Assembly: GCA_003645215.1 (NCBI GenBank)
Contig: QNEM01000002.1
Location: 1 to 53,652, forward strand
Direction: 5' to 3'
Source of the DNA: Gammaproteobacteria bacterium
GTDB lineage: Bacteria > Pseudomonadota > Gammaproteobacteria > Eutrophobiales > Eutrophobiaceae
Length of the DNA stretch: 53,652 bases
Shown here: piece by piece, positions 41,235 to 50,944 of the stretch
How the letters are laid out: every line of letters begins with the position of its first letter
Numbering within the stretch: position 1 is the first letter of the stretch
Notes under the pieces: model-generated
Told to the model about the DNA's origin: nothing
Database searches by the model: none
What the model saw: the letters and a program-made list of their open reading frames with translations, nothing else
Made by a program: the position numbers and the translations under genes

Positions 41235-42275
41235 TCAGCCATTAAGAATCTGTGCTGGTGGATCTGCAGATGCAGAATGATCAGATGTGTTAGACGATAG
41301 ATCAATAGCAGACTGAATTGCCTCCATTAAACTTGAACAGGAGGCATTTCCTGTGCCAGCGAGATGAAGCGCTGTGCCATGGTCAACGGAAGTTCTGACT
41401 ATAGGTAATCCCAAAGTTATATTGACTGTTTCACCAAATCCCAGAGATTTTAAAACAGGCAGTCCCTGATCATGATACATAGCGACAACAACATCAAAAC
41501 TATCAATCATTTCTTGCGTAAAGGCAGTATCTGCGGGTTGAGGGCCTGTCAGATCCAGGCCCTGATCCCTTAATGTGTTTATAACGGGAATAATGATTTC
41601 GTTTTCTTCATTACCTAAATGACCATTCTCACCCGCATGTGGATTCAAACCACAAACCAGAATACGAGGCTTGTTGATAGAAAATTTATCCCGAAGATCC
41701 TTATCGACTATTTGTAAAACCTCGGTCAATTTATCTTTTGTGATAGCATCGCTTACCTTTGATAAGGGCAGGTGCGTTGTGACCAGTGCAACTCTTAATA
41801 GTTTATTTTCCAGCATCATGACGGGGGTAGCTTGCTGACAAAGGTCGGCTAGAAATTCTGTATGCCCACTGAATGCAATAGCAGCATCATTAATGATAGA
41901 TTTTTGTACCGGGGCAGTAACCATGGCATCAAATTCATTATTGAGACAAGCTGTACAGGCTGTTTTTAACAGGGTTAAAACGTATTCAGCATTATGTACA
42001 TCGAGTTTCCCTGCAATGGTGTGAGTTTCAGTTTTAACAGGGATTATTCTCAGGGTTTTGGCAACGTGTTTCTGTTTGTATGCATCATCAAATGTAGTTA
42101 ATGACAGGGGCAGTCCCAATAACGATGCTCGATCCTGTAACAAATCCGGATCACCTATGGCAACAATATCAGCATTAATATTTTTCTGGGCAATCTGAAC
42201 GGTGATGTCAGGGCCAATGCCTGCAGGTTCACCTGTTGTTATAATGATGCGCGGCAGGTCGTTGTTACCTCTCAT
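41235..42275 (-). CDS. pdxA: 4-hydroxythreonine-4-phosphate dehydrogenase
   Basis: PdxA oxidises 4-phosphohydroxy-L-threonine in vitamin B6 synthesis. The protein has 346 residues from the chosen start. It shows TTGEPAGIGPDI at the N-terminus, SGHTEFLADL with a metal His, CGLNPHAGENGHLG and YHDQGLPVLKSLGFGETVNITLGLPIVRTSVDHGTA. ATG 42275 is preferred over 42305 because it aligns with the family start and overlaps surA by only 11 bases. A 25-residue Ser-rich tail (SSNTSDHSASADPPAQ) is longer than usual. Confidence 0.95.
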   Translation of the reverse strand: MRGNNDLPRIIITTGEPAGIGPDITVQIAQKNINADIVAIGDPDLLQDRASLLGLPLSLTTFDDAYKQKHVAKTLRIIPVKTETHTIAGKLDVHNAEYVLTLLKTACTACLNNEFDAMVTAPVQKSIINDAAIAFSGHTEFLADLCQQATPVMMLENKLLRVALVTTHLPLSKVSDAITKDKLTEVLQIVDKDLRDKFSINKPRILVCGLNPHAGENGHLGNEENEIIIPVINTLRDQGLDLTGPQPADTAFTQEMIDSFDVVVAMYHDQGLPVLKSLGFGETVNITLGLPIVRTSVDHGTALHLAGTGNASCSSLMEAIQSAIDLSSNTSDHSASADPPAQILNG

Positions 42276-43557
42276 CCAGTCGGTACTCGACATAGGCCTC
42301 ATCACGTAGATGCCTTAACCAGTTTTGGTGGGCTTCTTCCGATTTTCTTCTGCGAATGGTGTCTGATGCCTTTTCTCGCTTGGCATTTTCGGTATCGTCA
42401 TATTCTCTACGCTCGGTAACCTCAAGAATATGCCATCCGAATTGTGTCTCAAACGGCTGACTGATCACACCAATTTCGAGTTGATTCATAACCTCTTCAA
42501 ATTGCGGCACCAGTCTCCCGGGGCTTGACCAGCCAAGATCTCCACCCTGAGCCGCACTAAGTTTGTCATCGGAATTTGCCTTTGCCAGTTTTGCAAAATC
42601 ATCGCCACCCTCAATACGTATTCTTAACTGATCCAGCCTTACCCAGGCATCATCAGCTGTGGTTAGCTCATCAACTTTAATGAGAATATGGCGGGCACGT
42701 GTCTGAGTGATTATTTGCATTTCGCTACTGCGTACATCAGCTAATTTAACAATGTGAAAGCCAGATGAACTTTTGATCAAATCACTGATGTCCCCTTTTT
42801 TCATGGCCGCAACCTGGGCGCTAAATATACTAGGAATTTCATTCCTTTTACGCCAGCCCAAGTCACCACCTTCAAGTGCTCTCTGACCATCTGACACAGT
42901 CGTTGCCATGGTTGTAAAATCCTGTCCTGTGTTTAAATCTTCAAGTACCTTTGTAGCAATAAGTCTGGCCTGTTCCTCTTCATCCGGGGTCGGGGCTTCC
43001 GGCAAGGAGATGAGTATATGCTGAAGCAGGTATTCCGTTTCTGTTTCTCCCTGAAATTCCATATTGGCGAGGGCATTGTCAATCTCTTTACTGGTAATAG
43101 AAATTCGATTATCTACCTGACGTTGACGCAGTCGGGAGATAACAATCTCCTCACGCATATTTTCTCGAAACTGCTCATAATTAAATCCATCTTTTTCGAG
43201 AATTTCCTTGAATTGACTCAGGCTGACATTATTTCCAGCTGCGACGTTACTGATGGTTCTGTTTAATGTTTCATCATCGACACGGATCCCCGTTTCTTCA
43301 GCCCTCTGAAGCTGAATCTTCATCAGGATCATACGTTCAAGGATTTGCGTTTCCAGAATGTTATTAGGGGGGAGTTGAACATTCTGCTGTTGCATTTGAG
43401 CGACTACCGTGCGAAGTTTCGCATCAAGTTCACTTTGCATAATGATGTCATTTTCAACCACTGCGACGATACGATCTAATTCTACATCTGCCTGTGAATT
43501 AAATATTTGTAACGTAAGAAGGCCTGCAAATAGCAGGCGCAGGTAAGGAAATTTCAA
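42265..43557 (-). CDS. surA: Periplasmic chaperone/PPIase SurA
   Basis: SurA escorts unfolded outer-membrane proteins to BAM. The 430-residue precursor has a signal peptide ending at SQA (residue 23), an N-terminal SurA domain (residues 25-165, DRIVAVVENDIIMQSELDAKL) and two parvulin domains (about 175-275 and 285-385, with GGDLGWRKRNEIP and GGDLGWSSPGRLVPQFE), plus a C-terminal helix. It starts 1 bp after the lptD stop and is therefore coupled to lptD, one of its main clients. Confidence 0.96.
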   Translation of the reverse strand: MKFPYLRLLFAGLLTLQIFNSQADVELDRIVAVVENDIIMQSELDAKLRTVVAQMQQQNVQLPPNNILETQILERMILMKIQLQRAEETGIRVDDETLNRTISNVAAGNNVSLSQFKEILEKDGFNYEQFRENMREEIVISRLRQRQVDNRISITSKEIDNALANMEFQGETETEYLLQHILISLPEAPTPDEEEQARLIATKVLEDLNTGQDFTTMATTVSDGQRALEGGDLGWRKRNEIPSIFSAQVAAMKKGDISDLIKSSSGFHIVKLADVRSSEMQIITQTRARHILIKVDELTTADDAWVRLDQLRIRIEGGDDFAKLAKANSDDKLSAAQGGDLGWSSPGRLVPQFEEVMNQLEIGVISQPFETQFGWHILEVTERREYDDTENAKREKASDTIRRRKSEEAHQNWLRHLRDEAYVEYRLDER

Positions 43558-43558
43558 C

Positions 43559-45850
43559 TTAAAATTCGCTCTCGTAACCAGGGATTTTTTGTTTCAGGAA
43601 ATCTACAGTTTTCCGTCCAACTCCCGCCAGCCCCTTGAGTTCAATTTGTAAAAATACACCTGTATCAAAATCCCCGTCTACATCGGTCAGGAATCGTCGT
43701 GCAACTGCCCGGAAGCCCCAACAGCAACTGTCATATTCAACACCACCAAAAATTTCCAGTGATTTTCTTTCCGGAACCGCATAATTCCATCTTCCGAGCA
43801 TGCTCCAGTTTCGGCCGACCGGCCAATGAAAGGAAACATCACTTTGTTCTATGTCTACTCCTGAAACATTAGATGAGGGTCTGCGAACACGATAGGTGAA
43901 ATTTATAATCTTGTTTGCTGCTGGTTTGTACTGGGCCTGTGCAAGTAATCGCTCAGTCTCGTTGTTGTGAGGGTCCCATTGGATATTTCCTCTTAATTTC
44001 CAGTGCCTTAACAAGGTAGTACCAACTTCCGCAATGAAAGGTGAACTGTTGTCATCACGCACTGCATCACCAGGTAAAGTTACCTCTCTATCGCTCAGGT
44101 AATAAATCTGTCCCAGGCTTACGTAGGCCTTCTCTCTTCCTGTGTCCTGATCTAACAGGCGTGATGTCAATGCTACTGTGAACTGGTTGGCATCGCCAAC
44201 ACGGTCTGCGCCACTAAAGCGATCTTCCCGGAATAATGCATCAAAGTTAAAATCGTACAGATTAGAATCAAAAACAGGCAGGTCATCCTGGTTTTCTTCC
44301 GGAACATAAAGATAAAAAAGCCTCGGTTCCAGCGTTTGCAATGATTTTTTCCCGAATAAAGAGAAGTCACGTTCCAGAAAAACACCACTATCAACACTGA
44401 CTATGGGCAACAAGCGATTGGGATTTGAATCGAATGTGTTTGTACTGTGTAGATCATATTGTGTATAACGTAAAGCAACCTTTGGCGTAACGAACGCAGA
44501 AGCGGTTCTATATGGATAGCTGATTGAAGGCAGCAGATCCATCCTTGCACCAAGTACATCATCTACAGTGCCTGTATCATCATCGCCGCGATCAAAATAT
44601 GTAAATTCACTTCTAAGATTATAGACAAACTTGTTACTACCACCAGGGGAACGTGCATAGAAGTTGATTTGTGGAAGACGTTTATAGGGTCTATTAACGG
44701 CATCAATTGTTGAATCAACGGTTTGATAATTTTCCAGCCTGACTCTGCCACTCCAACTGTTGCCACCATACAACTTTCCGCTATATGAAATATCACCACG
44801 CTGCCGTAGAAAGCGTGTGCTGGTAACACCGAGGGAGTTACCAAAATCTTCAAAATAATTTTTGTCAGATACCCTGTTGTAATCCAGTGAGAACTTGCCC
44901 CTGTCTGCAAATCTACGGTCATGTTTCACTCGAATGAGGCTTCTGTTCTCATCATCGAAATCATTATCACTGGGAAGGAACTCGCCACTGAGCTCACTCA
45001 TACTATTTTTTGACATATGACGGAATTCACCCATCAGCATGACGCCACGGTCTGTCATTAACCTGGGAGTCAATGTCGCATCCATCTGCGGGGCGATGTT
45101 CCAGTAAAATGGCGTACGCGCTTCAAAACCACTTCGATTTGAGCTGCCTGCACCAGGAGTTAAAAAACCGGTCTTTCTTTTCTTGCTCAGCGGGAATGAC
45201 ATATACGGGCTGTAAAATATTGGCACATCTTTAATCCTGAGCACGACATTTTTGGCCTTGCCCCATTCTTCGACATGATCAAGATGGATTTCACTTGCGG
45301 ATATGGACCAGAATTTGTCTGCCGGATCACAGGTGCTGTAGTCGGCATTTCTTAAATTTGTCTCTGTGCCCATCTTCATTTCCAGATCGGCACTTTTCCC
45401 ACGTCCACGATTATCCTTAATCGTATATCTGGTATTTTCGAATTGACCGGTATCTGAATTGAATTCGATGTGGCCCTTGTCAGCTTCCAGGTAGATTGCT
45501 TCATCCCAATACTGGATGTTGCCTTCCAGATCAGCGGTATCATCTATCTGGTTAAATTCAACATGGTCAGCTCGAGTCTGTTGATCGTCTCGTGTGATTT
45601 CAACATTTCCATCCAGTGTCGAGATCCCTTCTTCCTCCAGATCAGCATCATCTGCTGCAACATGCACATCGCCTGCTTCCAGTTCAGCTTCAACAACTGG
45701 CCGGGCAGGGATATTTAATGAGTCCGTGCATAAAGGCCAATTTGACTCTTGCTGTTCTGGCTCATCTGCCCGGGTGGGCATAACTGGAGCCAAAAATACA
45801 GACGTAATCAGGGCAGATGCCATGAAGTGATTATTTAATATTTTTTTCAC
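43559..45850 (-). CDS. lptD: LPS-assembly protein LptD
   Basis: LptD with LptE inserts lipopolysaccharide into the outer leaflet. The 763-residue precursor has a signal peptide (cleaved near TRA, residue 28), a beta-jellyroll (about 45-200) and a 26-strand barrel. Four Cys for the essential disulfides are present: Cys41, one in DYSTCDPAD and the CC pair in YDSCCWGFRAV. The start is GTG (45850), which gives the Lys-Lys n-region; an ATG nine codons later would not. It heads the lptD-surA-pdxA-rsmA run. Confidence 0.95.
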   Translation of the reverse strand: MKKILNNHFMASALITSVFLAPVMPTRADEPEQQESNWPLCTDSLNIPARPVVEAELEAGDVHVAADDADLEEEGISTLDGNVEITRDDQQTRADHVEFNQIDDTADLEGNIQYWDEAIYLEADKGHIEFNSDTGQFENTRYTIKDNRGRGKSADLEMKMGTETNLRNADYSTCDPADKFWSISASEIHLDHVEEWGKAKNVVLRIKDVPIFYSPYMSFPLSKKRKTGFLTPGAGSSNRSGFEARTPFYWNIAPQMDATLTPRLMTDRGVMLMGEFRHMSKNSMSELSGEFLPSDNDFDDENRSLIRVKHDRRFADRGKFSLDYNRVSDKNYFEDFGNSLGVTSTRFLRQRGDISYSGKLYGGNSWSGRVRLENYQTVDSTIDAVNRPYKRLPQINFYARSPGGSNKFVYNLRSEFTYFDRGDDDTGTVDDVLGARMDLLPSISYPYRTASAFVTPKVALRYTQYDLHSTNTFDSNPNRLLPIVSVDSGVFLERDFSLFGKKSLQTLEPRLFYLYVPEENQDDLPVFDSNLYDFNFDALFREDRFSGADRVGDANQFTVALTSRLLDQDTGREKAYVSLGQIYYLSDREVTLPGDAVRDDNSSPFIAEVGTTLLRHWKLRGNIQWDPHNNETERLLAQAQYKPAANKIINFTYRVRRPSSNVSGVDIEQSDVSFHWPVGRNWSMLGRWNYAVPERKSLEIFGGVEYDSCCWGFRAVARRFLTDVDGDFDTGVFLQIELKGLAGVGRKTVDFLKQKIPGYESEF

Positions 45851-45903
45851 CGTGCTTTATTATTTTTTGCCGCTGGAGTGGCGATTTCCCTGTAAAATAG
45901 ACA

Positions 45904-45940
45904 CCCAATGCAATGCCCCAAGTAATGTCCCAATGTAATA
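45904..45940. repeat. Imperfect 12-base tandem repeat upstream of lptD
   Basis: Three units resembling CCCAATGTAATG lie in a row about 55-90 bp before lptD. Further out, TGTATTT-G-AAATACA (46015-46029) is a 15-base perfect palindrome. The rest of the 366-bp gap (45851-46216) shows no gene. Confidence 0.45.
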
Positions 45941-46216
45941 TCTGGGAGTAATTTTGTAACTTCTTGATTATAGTGTGATTTTAAACCCCATGATAGCCTT
46001 AGGAGCAGGGTTTTTGTATTTGAAATACAGGGACAGGTGAAAATATATAATGGGGTTTCTTAAGTTTAAAATGTATCTCTTTAATTTTAAAGGACATCAT
46101 TATTATTGATTTGATGATTAATTTGTTAAAAATAATTGTGACAAATGAACAGAATCAATAATTAACATTTGGCAAGACCCCCTGTTTGTCATGAACAAGG
46201 TTAGCAAATATTTCTA

Positions 46217-47056
46217 ATGAGAAAACTAATGAAAAAGCGCAATGTGATTATTACCGGATGTTCATCAGGAATTGGTCGTTGTGTTGCAGCAGGACTAAGA
46301 GAAAGAGGCTACCGTGTGTTTGCGACAGCACGTAAAAAAACAGATGTCAACATCTTGATCGCCGAAGGTTTTGAATCAGTGCAACTGGACTTGGCTAATT
46401 CGGCGTCCATTCGCTCTGCCTTTGCAACAATTATGGAAAAAACTGATGGTAAGATTTATGCACTGTTCAATAATGGTGCTTATGGCCAACCCGGTGCAGT
46501 CGAAGATTTAAGCAGAGATGTTTTGCGGCAACAATTTGAAGTAAATCTGTTTGGCACACATGAGTTGACGAACCTGGTGCTGCCGGTGATGCGTGAGCAG
46601 GGGTATGGAAGAATCATTCAGAATAGTTCAGTGCTTGGGTTTGTCGCCTTGCAGTTTCGGGGGGCCTATAACACGACTAAATATGCCCTGGAGGGCTTAA
46701 CCGATACCTTGCGCCTTGAGTTGATGGGAACAAACATTCATATTTCGCTTATCGAACCGGGACCTATTGAAAGTCAATTCAGAAAAAATGCATTGGCCGC
46801 ATTTGAAGAAAATATATCGGTTGAAAATAGTCCCTTTGAAAATGCCTACAAAAAGCTGGTAGAAAGATTAAAGACAGAGGGTCCTGTGGTACCTTTTACC
46901 CTGGAGCCTGAAGCCGTGCTTGATAAGGTGTACCACGCATTGGAAAGCATGAAACCAAAAGCCCGATACTATGTTACTTTTCCAACCTATCTTTTTGGAT
47001 ACTTAAAACGCGTTCTTTCTACCAAAATGATGGATAAGGTACTGAAGAAGGTTTAG
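46217..47056 (+). CDS. Short-chain dehydrogenase/reductase (SDR)
   Basis: This 279-residue classical SDR oxidoreductase has the Rossmann motif GCSSGIGR (residues 14-21), an NNGAYG strand, the catalytic Ser in NSSVLG and the YNTTK Tyr-Lys pair near residues 155-159. The length and the EPGPIESQFRKNALAAFEE segment match YbbO/RhlG-like SDRs that act on hydrophobic alcohols or aldehydes. It is alone and divergent from lptD. The start could be the ATG at 46217 or 46229; neither has a strong ribosome site. Substrate unknown. Confidence 0.88.
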   Translation: MRKLMKKRNVIITGCSSGIGRCVAAGLRERGYRVFATARKKTDVNILIAEGFESVQLDLANSASIRSAFATIMEKTDGKIYALFNNGAYGQPGAVEDLSRDVLRQQFEVNLFGTHELTNLVLPVMREQGYGRIIQNSSVLGFVALQFRGAYNTTKYALEGLTDTLRLELMGTNIHISLIEPGPIESQFRKNALAAFEENISVENSPFENAYKKLVERLKTEGPVVPFTLEPEAVLDKVYHALESMKPKARYYVTFPTYLFGYLKRVLSTKMMDKVLKKV

Positions 47057-47097
47057 GAGTCTGTTGATCCACGTGGTTAACTACATTGATGTTCGCT

Positions 47098-47394
47098 TTA
47101 TTTCGGCAGGTCGATGACGGGCTGTTTGTCGTTTCTACGATAGATGGAGACAATATTACCGATGCTTTGAACTTGAGTAGCGTGGGTTGTCTGGCAAATA
47201 TCGGCAACTGTTTTATTTTTTAAGTCTCTATCTCCAACGCGTAGTTTTATCTTGATAAGTTCATGATGATCAAGTGCCGATTCAATCTCGGCTGTCACAC
47301 TTTCAGTTAATCCATTTTGGCCAATCCAGAGAACTGGTTTCAAATGATGAGCCTTACTGCGTAGAAATTTTTGTTGTGTTTTTGTTATATCCAT
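47098..47394 (-). CDS. yhbY: YhbY-family RNA-binding protein
   Basis: YhbY is a CRM-domain protein that associates with pre-50S ribosomes. The 98-residue protein covers one CRM domain: TKTQQKFLRSKAHHLKPVLWIGQNGLTESV, then ELIKIKLRVGDRD with the basic loop, and QSIGNIVSIYRRN. Start 47394 (MDITKTQQ) aligns with the family; a longer frame to 47472 adds 26 residues with no similarity and is not used. In many genomes it neighbours ftsJ-ftsH or greA; here it is next to a TlpA-like gene. Confidence 0.93.
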   Translation of the reverse strand: MDITKTQQKFLRSKAHHLKPVLWIGQNGLTESVTAEIESALDHHELIKIKLRVGDRDLKNKTVADICQTTHATQVQSIGNIVSIYRRNDKQPVIDLPK

Positions 47395-47483
47395 CTGCCT
47401 GATGTTATCACAAACTATCAAGCAAGATGTTCTATCGTGATTTAAGTTGCTGATTCGGTAATTGTTATTCAAAGGTACGTTTA

Positions 47484-48014
47484 CTATTGCTGTTGAAACC
47501 AGTCATCGGATTCTGGTTCATACACCTGAATGAATTCTTCAAGATCTTCTTTCTTTACCATACCGGGCCAACGGGCAACGAGCTTACCATCGGGATGAAA
47601 GAAATAGGTAGTAGGGATTGCTTTCAGGTGTTTGCCACCTACCTTCGATGCAAGCTCCTGGTCACCCATAAGTATGGGGAAGCTGATATCGTGTTTCTTG
47701 ATAAAAGCAGTTGCCAGTTTTTTCTTCCCGTATTTAAAGCTTGGGTAATCAATCGTTATCCCCAGGACTGTTGCATCTGTATCACGGTGTTTAAGATGAA
47801 ATTTATTCAAGTCGGGCATTTCGACAACACACTGGATACAGGTCGGACTCCAGATATTCACCAGCGTCCATTTACCATGGCCAATATATTCTGAAATACT
47901 GTGATAATTACCGTTCAGGTCTTCAAGGGCGACATCAGGGGCCTCTGCCTGGCTTGATTCAGCCAGGAAGACAAGCAGAAAAGACAGCAGTGATATCTTC
48001 AGACTTGGGGGCAT
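47484..48014 (-). CDS. TlpA-like periplasmic thioredoxin
   Basis: This 176-residue protein has a signal peptide (cleavage near SQA, residue 23) and a thioredoxin fold of the TlpA/ResA/AhpC-TSA type. The active site is SPTCIQC (residues 54-60), preceded by TLVNIWS. The cis-Pro is in AIPTTYFFHPDGKLVARWPG. It probably keeps periplasmic Cys reduced, for example for cytochrome c maturation. The intervening residues Ile-Gln in CxxC are less common than Pro-x. No ccm genes are nearby. Confidence 0.88.
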   Translation of the reverse strand: MPPSLKISLLSFLLVFLAESSQAEAPDVALEDLNGNYHSISEYIGHGKWTLVNIWSPTCIQCVVEMPDLNKFHLKHRDTDATVLGITIDYPSFKYGKKKLATAFIKKHDISFPILMGDQELASKVGGKHLKAIPTTYFFHPDGKLVARWPGMVKKEDLEEFIQVYEPESDDWFQQQ

Positions 48015-48097
48015 ATTATTGATTTCTGTATCGTCATCTTTAAAACAATTACCATATTGACTCTCCCTTACAGAAAAAGTGCAGTAATCAAGTAGCT

Positions 48098-49192
48098 TTA
48101 TTCGTTGTCAGCGTAGAATTCAATTCTGTTCCTACCATTATTTTTTGCCTGGTAGAGTGCGCGGTCTGCACGTACTACAAATAAGGAAGCAACATCTTTG
48201 ACCTCACCTTCATGTTCGCTGGTATTAAGTGAGTTGATGCCGATTGAGGTTGTGACCTTAATATCCCCATGCTGTGGATCAGTGAATATTCGTTCTTCAA
48301 TAGTTTTCCTGATCCTTTCCCCTATTTCTGCTGCCTTTTTCTTGCCCTTATGTGATAGCAGCACTATAAATTCTTCTCCGCCATACCGGGCTACAACATC
48401 TGTGCTACGGACCAGTTCACGTATGATTTGTGCCACTCCCCTGAGGATCTCATCACCAGCCTGGTGGCCGTAGTTATCATTTACTTTTTTGAAGTGGTCA
48501 ATGTCAATGAACAGGCAGCTTATCTCATCATTTGCACGAATGACACTGGCGACTTCTTCAATCAGGCGTTGATCAAAGAATCTTCTGTTATTAACGCCAG
48601 TAAGAGGATCAATCAGGCCAAGGGTCTTAAGACTTTCCTTGCTAATACTTATTTCCAGGCTTACTGAAACCACAGCTGCCAGACGTTGTAAAAAATCTGT
48701 GGCAGAATCTTCCTGAGTATGATTCCCTGATTGTTTGCAGATATTATAGCTTCCAGTCAGGTGATGGTTTCTGCTTAGTGGAAGTGACCAGGCAGCATCA
48801 GGTTTATTTACTTCTGAGGAAAAAAGAAAAAGGTGAGCATCATTATACGATTGAAATATAGGAAATAACTTCTGCTTATAAAGCTTTTCCAGTTCTTCAT
48901 TGCTATCAATAAACTTTAATTCCGGACATTCAAGGAATTTACTCCCCGTGCGTTCAAGATGTCGTTGAATTTCATATTCAGTATCTACCAGTGTCAGGGT
49001 GGCAAATTCCAGATCAAGGTCAAGCAGACTGTCTTTCAGCAATAATTCAATCAGGTTATTCAGTGAACTTGAATTCATTAGCTCAAGTTCAAAGGCCTGG
49101 AAATTTTTCAGTGTTACATCATTGTATGCAACATCATCAAGCAGGGTATCAAGCAGGCTTTGTAATTCCTGAGCCTCTTCATTGATACTCAT
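48098..49192 (-). CDS. Diguanylate cyclase with N-terminal DUF484/GAF-like domain
   Basis: It makes c-di-GMP from two GTP. Residues 1-180 resemble a DUF484/GAF-like sensor with a helical start (EAQELQSLLDTLLDDVAYNDVTLKNFQAFEL). Residues 190-360 are a GGDEF domain: DPLTGVNNRRFFDQRL, FIDIDHFKKVNDNYGHQAGDEIL and the active GGEEF near residue 270. The inhibitory I-site RSTD lies five residues before it, so product inhibition should be intact. There are no membrane segments. The signal sensed is not known. It is 33 bp from the next minus-strand gene. Confidence 0.92.
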   Translation of the reverse strand: MSINEEAQELQSLLDTLLDDVAYNDVTLKNFQAFELELMNSSSLNNLIELLLKDSLLDLDLEFATLTLVDTEYEIQRHLERTGSKFLECPELKFIDSNEELEKLYKQKLFPIFQSYNDAHLFLFSSEVNKPDAAWSLPLSRNHHLTGSYNICKQSGNHTQEDSATDFLQRLAAVVSVSLEISISKESLKTLGLIDPLTGVNNRRFFDQRLIEEVASVIRANDEISCLFIDIDHFKKVNDNYGHQAGDEILRGVAQIIRELVRSTDVVARYGGEEFIVLLSHKGKKKAAEIGERIRKTIEERIFTDPQHGDIKVTTSIGINSLNTSEHEGEVKDVASLFVVRADRALYQAKNNGRNRIEFYADNE

Positions 49193-49225
49193 GATTTTAG
49201 CCTCGTATCCATTAAATAATTCAGC

Positions 49226-49831
49226 TTAAAGTTTTTTGAAACGATACCATGTTAGCAGGGCAAATGCTGGCGCACCTACTGAAGCACCAATCAGAAAGGG
49301 TGGGTGTAGATTCAACCAGACAACGGGTGCGAAGAGAAACAGGATGTCATCAAAATCAAAACCGGAAAAACCGGCATAGGCTTTTTCACCAGTATCCTTC
49401 TGTGCCTGATCAATCTTTTCAGCAAGGATCTCGGCGGCAATTACACCGGCTGTCGCACAGATCCCCATAACAATTGTCCAAAGCCCAAGATCCACATTCC
49501 AGAAAGTTGTATTTCTGAGGCCAATACCGATACCGATAAAAAATAATGCGGTAACAAACACATCTGAAAAATAATCATACTGATGCCCCCACGGGGTGGT
49601 CTTGCCGCCGACTCGAGCCAGTTCACCGTCCGCACGATCCAGAAAGCCAGACAATAACCACATCAAACCGCCATAGAGATTCCACTCTGCCGTACCTATG
49701 GCAAACAGACTACAGGCAACCACGCCGGTAATTAATCTTAGTGTCGTCAGATGATTTGGTGTGACGGGGGTATTAACAAGTGGGAGTATACAAAACCGTG
49801 CTACTTTATGCGTCCAGGAATCGCCGACCAT
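49226..49831 (-). CDS. CDP-alcohol phosphatidyltransferase family protein
   Basis: This 201-residue inner-membrane enzyme is of the type that joins a CDP-linked lipid and an alcohol. The signature D-G-x2-A-R-x8-G-x3-D-x3-D is complete (ADGELARVGGKTTPWGHQYDYFSD, residues 67-89), so it should be active. About five or six membrane segments follow. It is not close to PgsA or PssA in its flanks, so the acceptor is unknown. It lies downstream of hpnK on the same strand, separated by a MITE-like element, and may serve hopanoid or other lipid modification; that is inference. Confidence 0.85.
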   Translation of the reverse strand: MVGDSWTHKVARFCILPLVNTPVTPNHLTTLRLITGVVACSLFAIGTAEWNLYGGLMWLLSGFLDRADGELARVGGKTTPWGHQYDYFSDVFVTALFFIGIGIGLRNTTFWNVDLGLWTIVMGICATAGVIAAEILAEKIDQAQKDTGEKAYAGFSGFDFDDILFLFAPVVWLNLHPPFLIGASVGAPAFALLTWYRFKKL

Positions 49832-49834
49832 GTT

Positions 49835-50083
49835 AGCCCGGATACTTCATGAGGGAACAAAGAGCAGGGGAAATATGGTAATCAAGATTTGACGATTCCA
49901 CGAAAAAGCATAGCAGTAGCTATGGTTTGAGGGTAATTGTTGAATATTGGCAGCCAGATTTTTCCTGACTTTGTTCAGGTACAAACTGTAATCGTTGTAA
50001 AGGATGTTTAGCACAATATTACTTATTTAATTAACCAGAATTTTAATAACTTTATTTTACTGCCTTCGTGAAATATCCGGGCT
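49835..50083. mobile_element. MITE-like element with 21-bp terminal inverted repeats
   Basis: The sequence at 49835-49855 (starting AGCCCGGATACTTCATGA) and the reverse complement of 50063-50083 (starting AGCCCGGATATTTCACGA) agree at 18 of 21 positions. They bound 249 bp that hold no gene, only an internal AGCATAGC/GCTATGGT-like hairpin. The element fits exactly between the start of the CDP-alcohol transferase gene and the hpnK stop. It looks like a non-autonomous insertion or a decayed IS; no target duplication is certain. Confidence 0.55.
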
Positions 50084-50092
50084 GTAGGCCAC

Positions 50093-50944
50093 CTATGCTT
50101 CTTTAAAGCTGGTTAACTCGATAGAGAATTTTTTGATAATACGTTTGATTCGTGGATGAATCAGTGCCTTGTATTCTGCTTCAAATTCATAATCTTTTGC
50201 ACCCGGATCGATTCCATCCCATGGTCCTGTGGCTGGATGTAGATAAATCTCTGATAGGCCGTCTTCAAGATTGGGAAGTATTCGGACCAGTGTATCCAGG
50301 TTCATGTGTCCTGTGTGATGAAAACCGAAAACATGCGTATTGAATTTAATATTATTCTGGATAAGTCGCTTCTTCATTCTGGAGGTGAATGGTTTGAGCA
50401 ATAACCAGCTTGCAAATCGTGTAATTTTTTCTCTGGTACTGTCTATTAATGACTTTAATGGTTTTTCATCAGGGACCCGGACAGCATCCATGCCATAATC
50501 TTTACCAATCTCGATGATGGCATCAAAGATGGTTGGATGAAGGTGCATATGATTATGCGCATTAACATGATCAAGACGTAGTCCAGTTGCTTTAAATGCC
50601 TCGAATTGTGCGCGGATTTCATCTTTCACTTGCTGTTTGACACTGGCGTTGAAAAACATCTTGATGCCGCTGCTGACAAGCTTGTTTGAAAATTCACCAT
50701 TAGCATTGACAAGATCAGGTATATCACTCGCCGGCAGGCAGGCATGACCATTAGACAAGACCAGATGTAAACCGACATTAAGCTCAGGCAATTCTTTGGC
50801 TCGTGCGATGGCATCATCTACTTCAGGCGCAGCGACCATCAAACTGGTGCTGGTTAAGATGCCTTTTTGATGTGCCTGTGAAACAGCCTCATTTACTGGA
50901 ACTGACAGGCCGAAATCATCGCCTGTCACTATTAGTTTCTTCAG
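50093..50944 (-). CDS. hpnK: Hopanoid biosynthesis deacetylase HpnK
   Basis: HpnK is a YdjC/ChbG-like deacetylase acting on N-acetylglucosaminyl bacteriohopanetetrol. It has TGDDFGLSVPVNEAV with metal Asp residues and HVNAHNHMHLHP with metal His residues. An ORF from GTG 50929 would lack the first beta strand (KKLIV). Reading from CTG at 50944 restores MKKLIVTGDDFG, overlaps the hpnJ stop as CTGA, and has GGGAGAG six bases upstream; GTG 50929 lies too far (21 bases) from it. The protein then has 283 residues. It is translationally coupled to hpnJ. Confidence 0.85.
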   Translation of the reverse strand: MKKLIVTGDDFGLSVPVNEAVSQAHQKGILTSTSLMVAAPEVDDAIARAKELPELNVGLHLVLSNGHACLPASDIPDLVNANGEFSNKLVSSGIKMFFNASVKQQVKDEIRAQFEAFKATGLRLDHVNAHNHMHLHPTIFDAIIEIGKDYGMDAVRVPDEKPLKSLIDSTREKITRFASWLLLKPFTSRMKKRLIQNNIKFNTHVFGFHHTGHMNLDTLVRILPNLEDGLSEIYLHPATGPWDGIDPGAKDYEFEAEYKALIHPRIKRIIKKFSIELTSFKEA

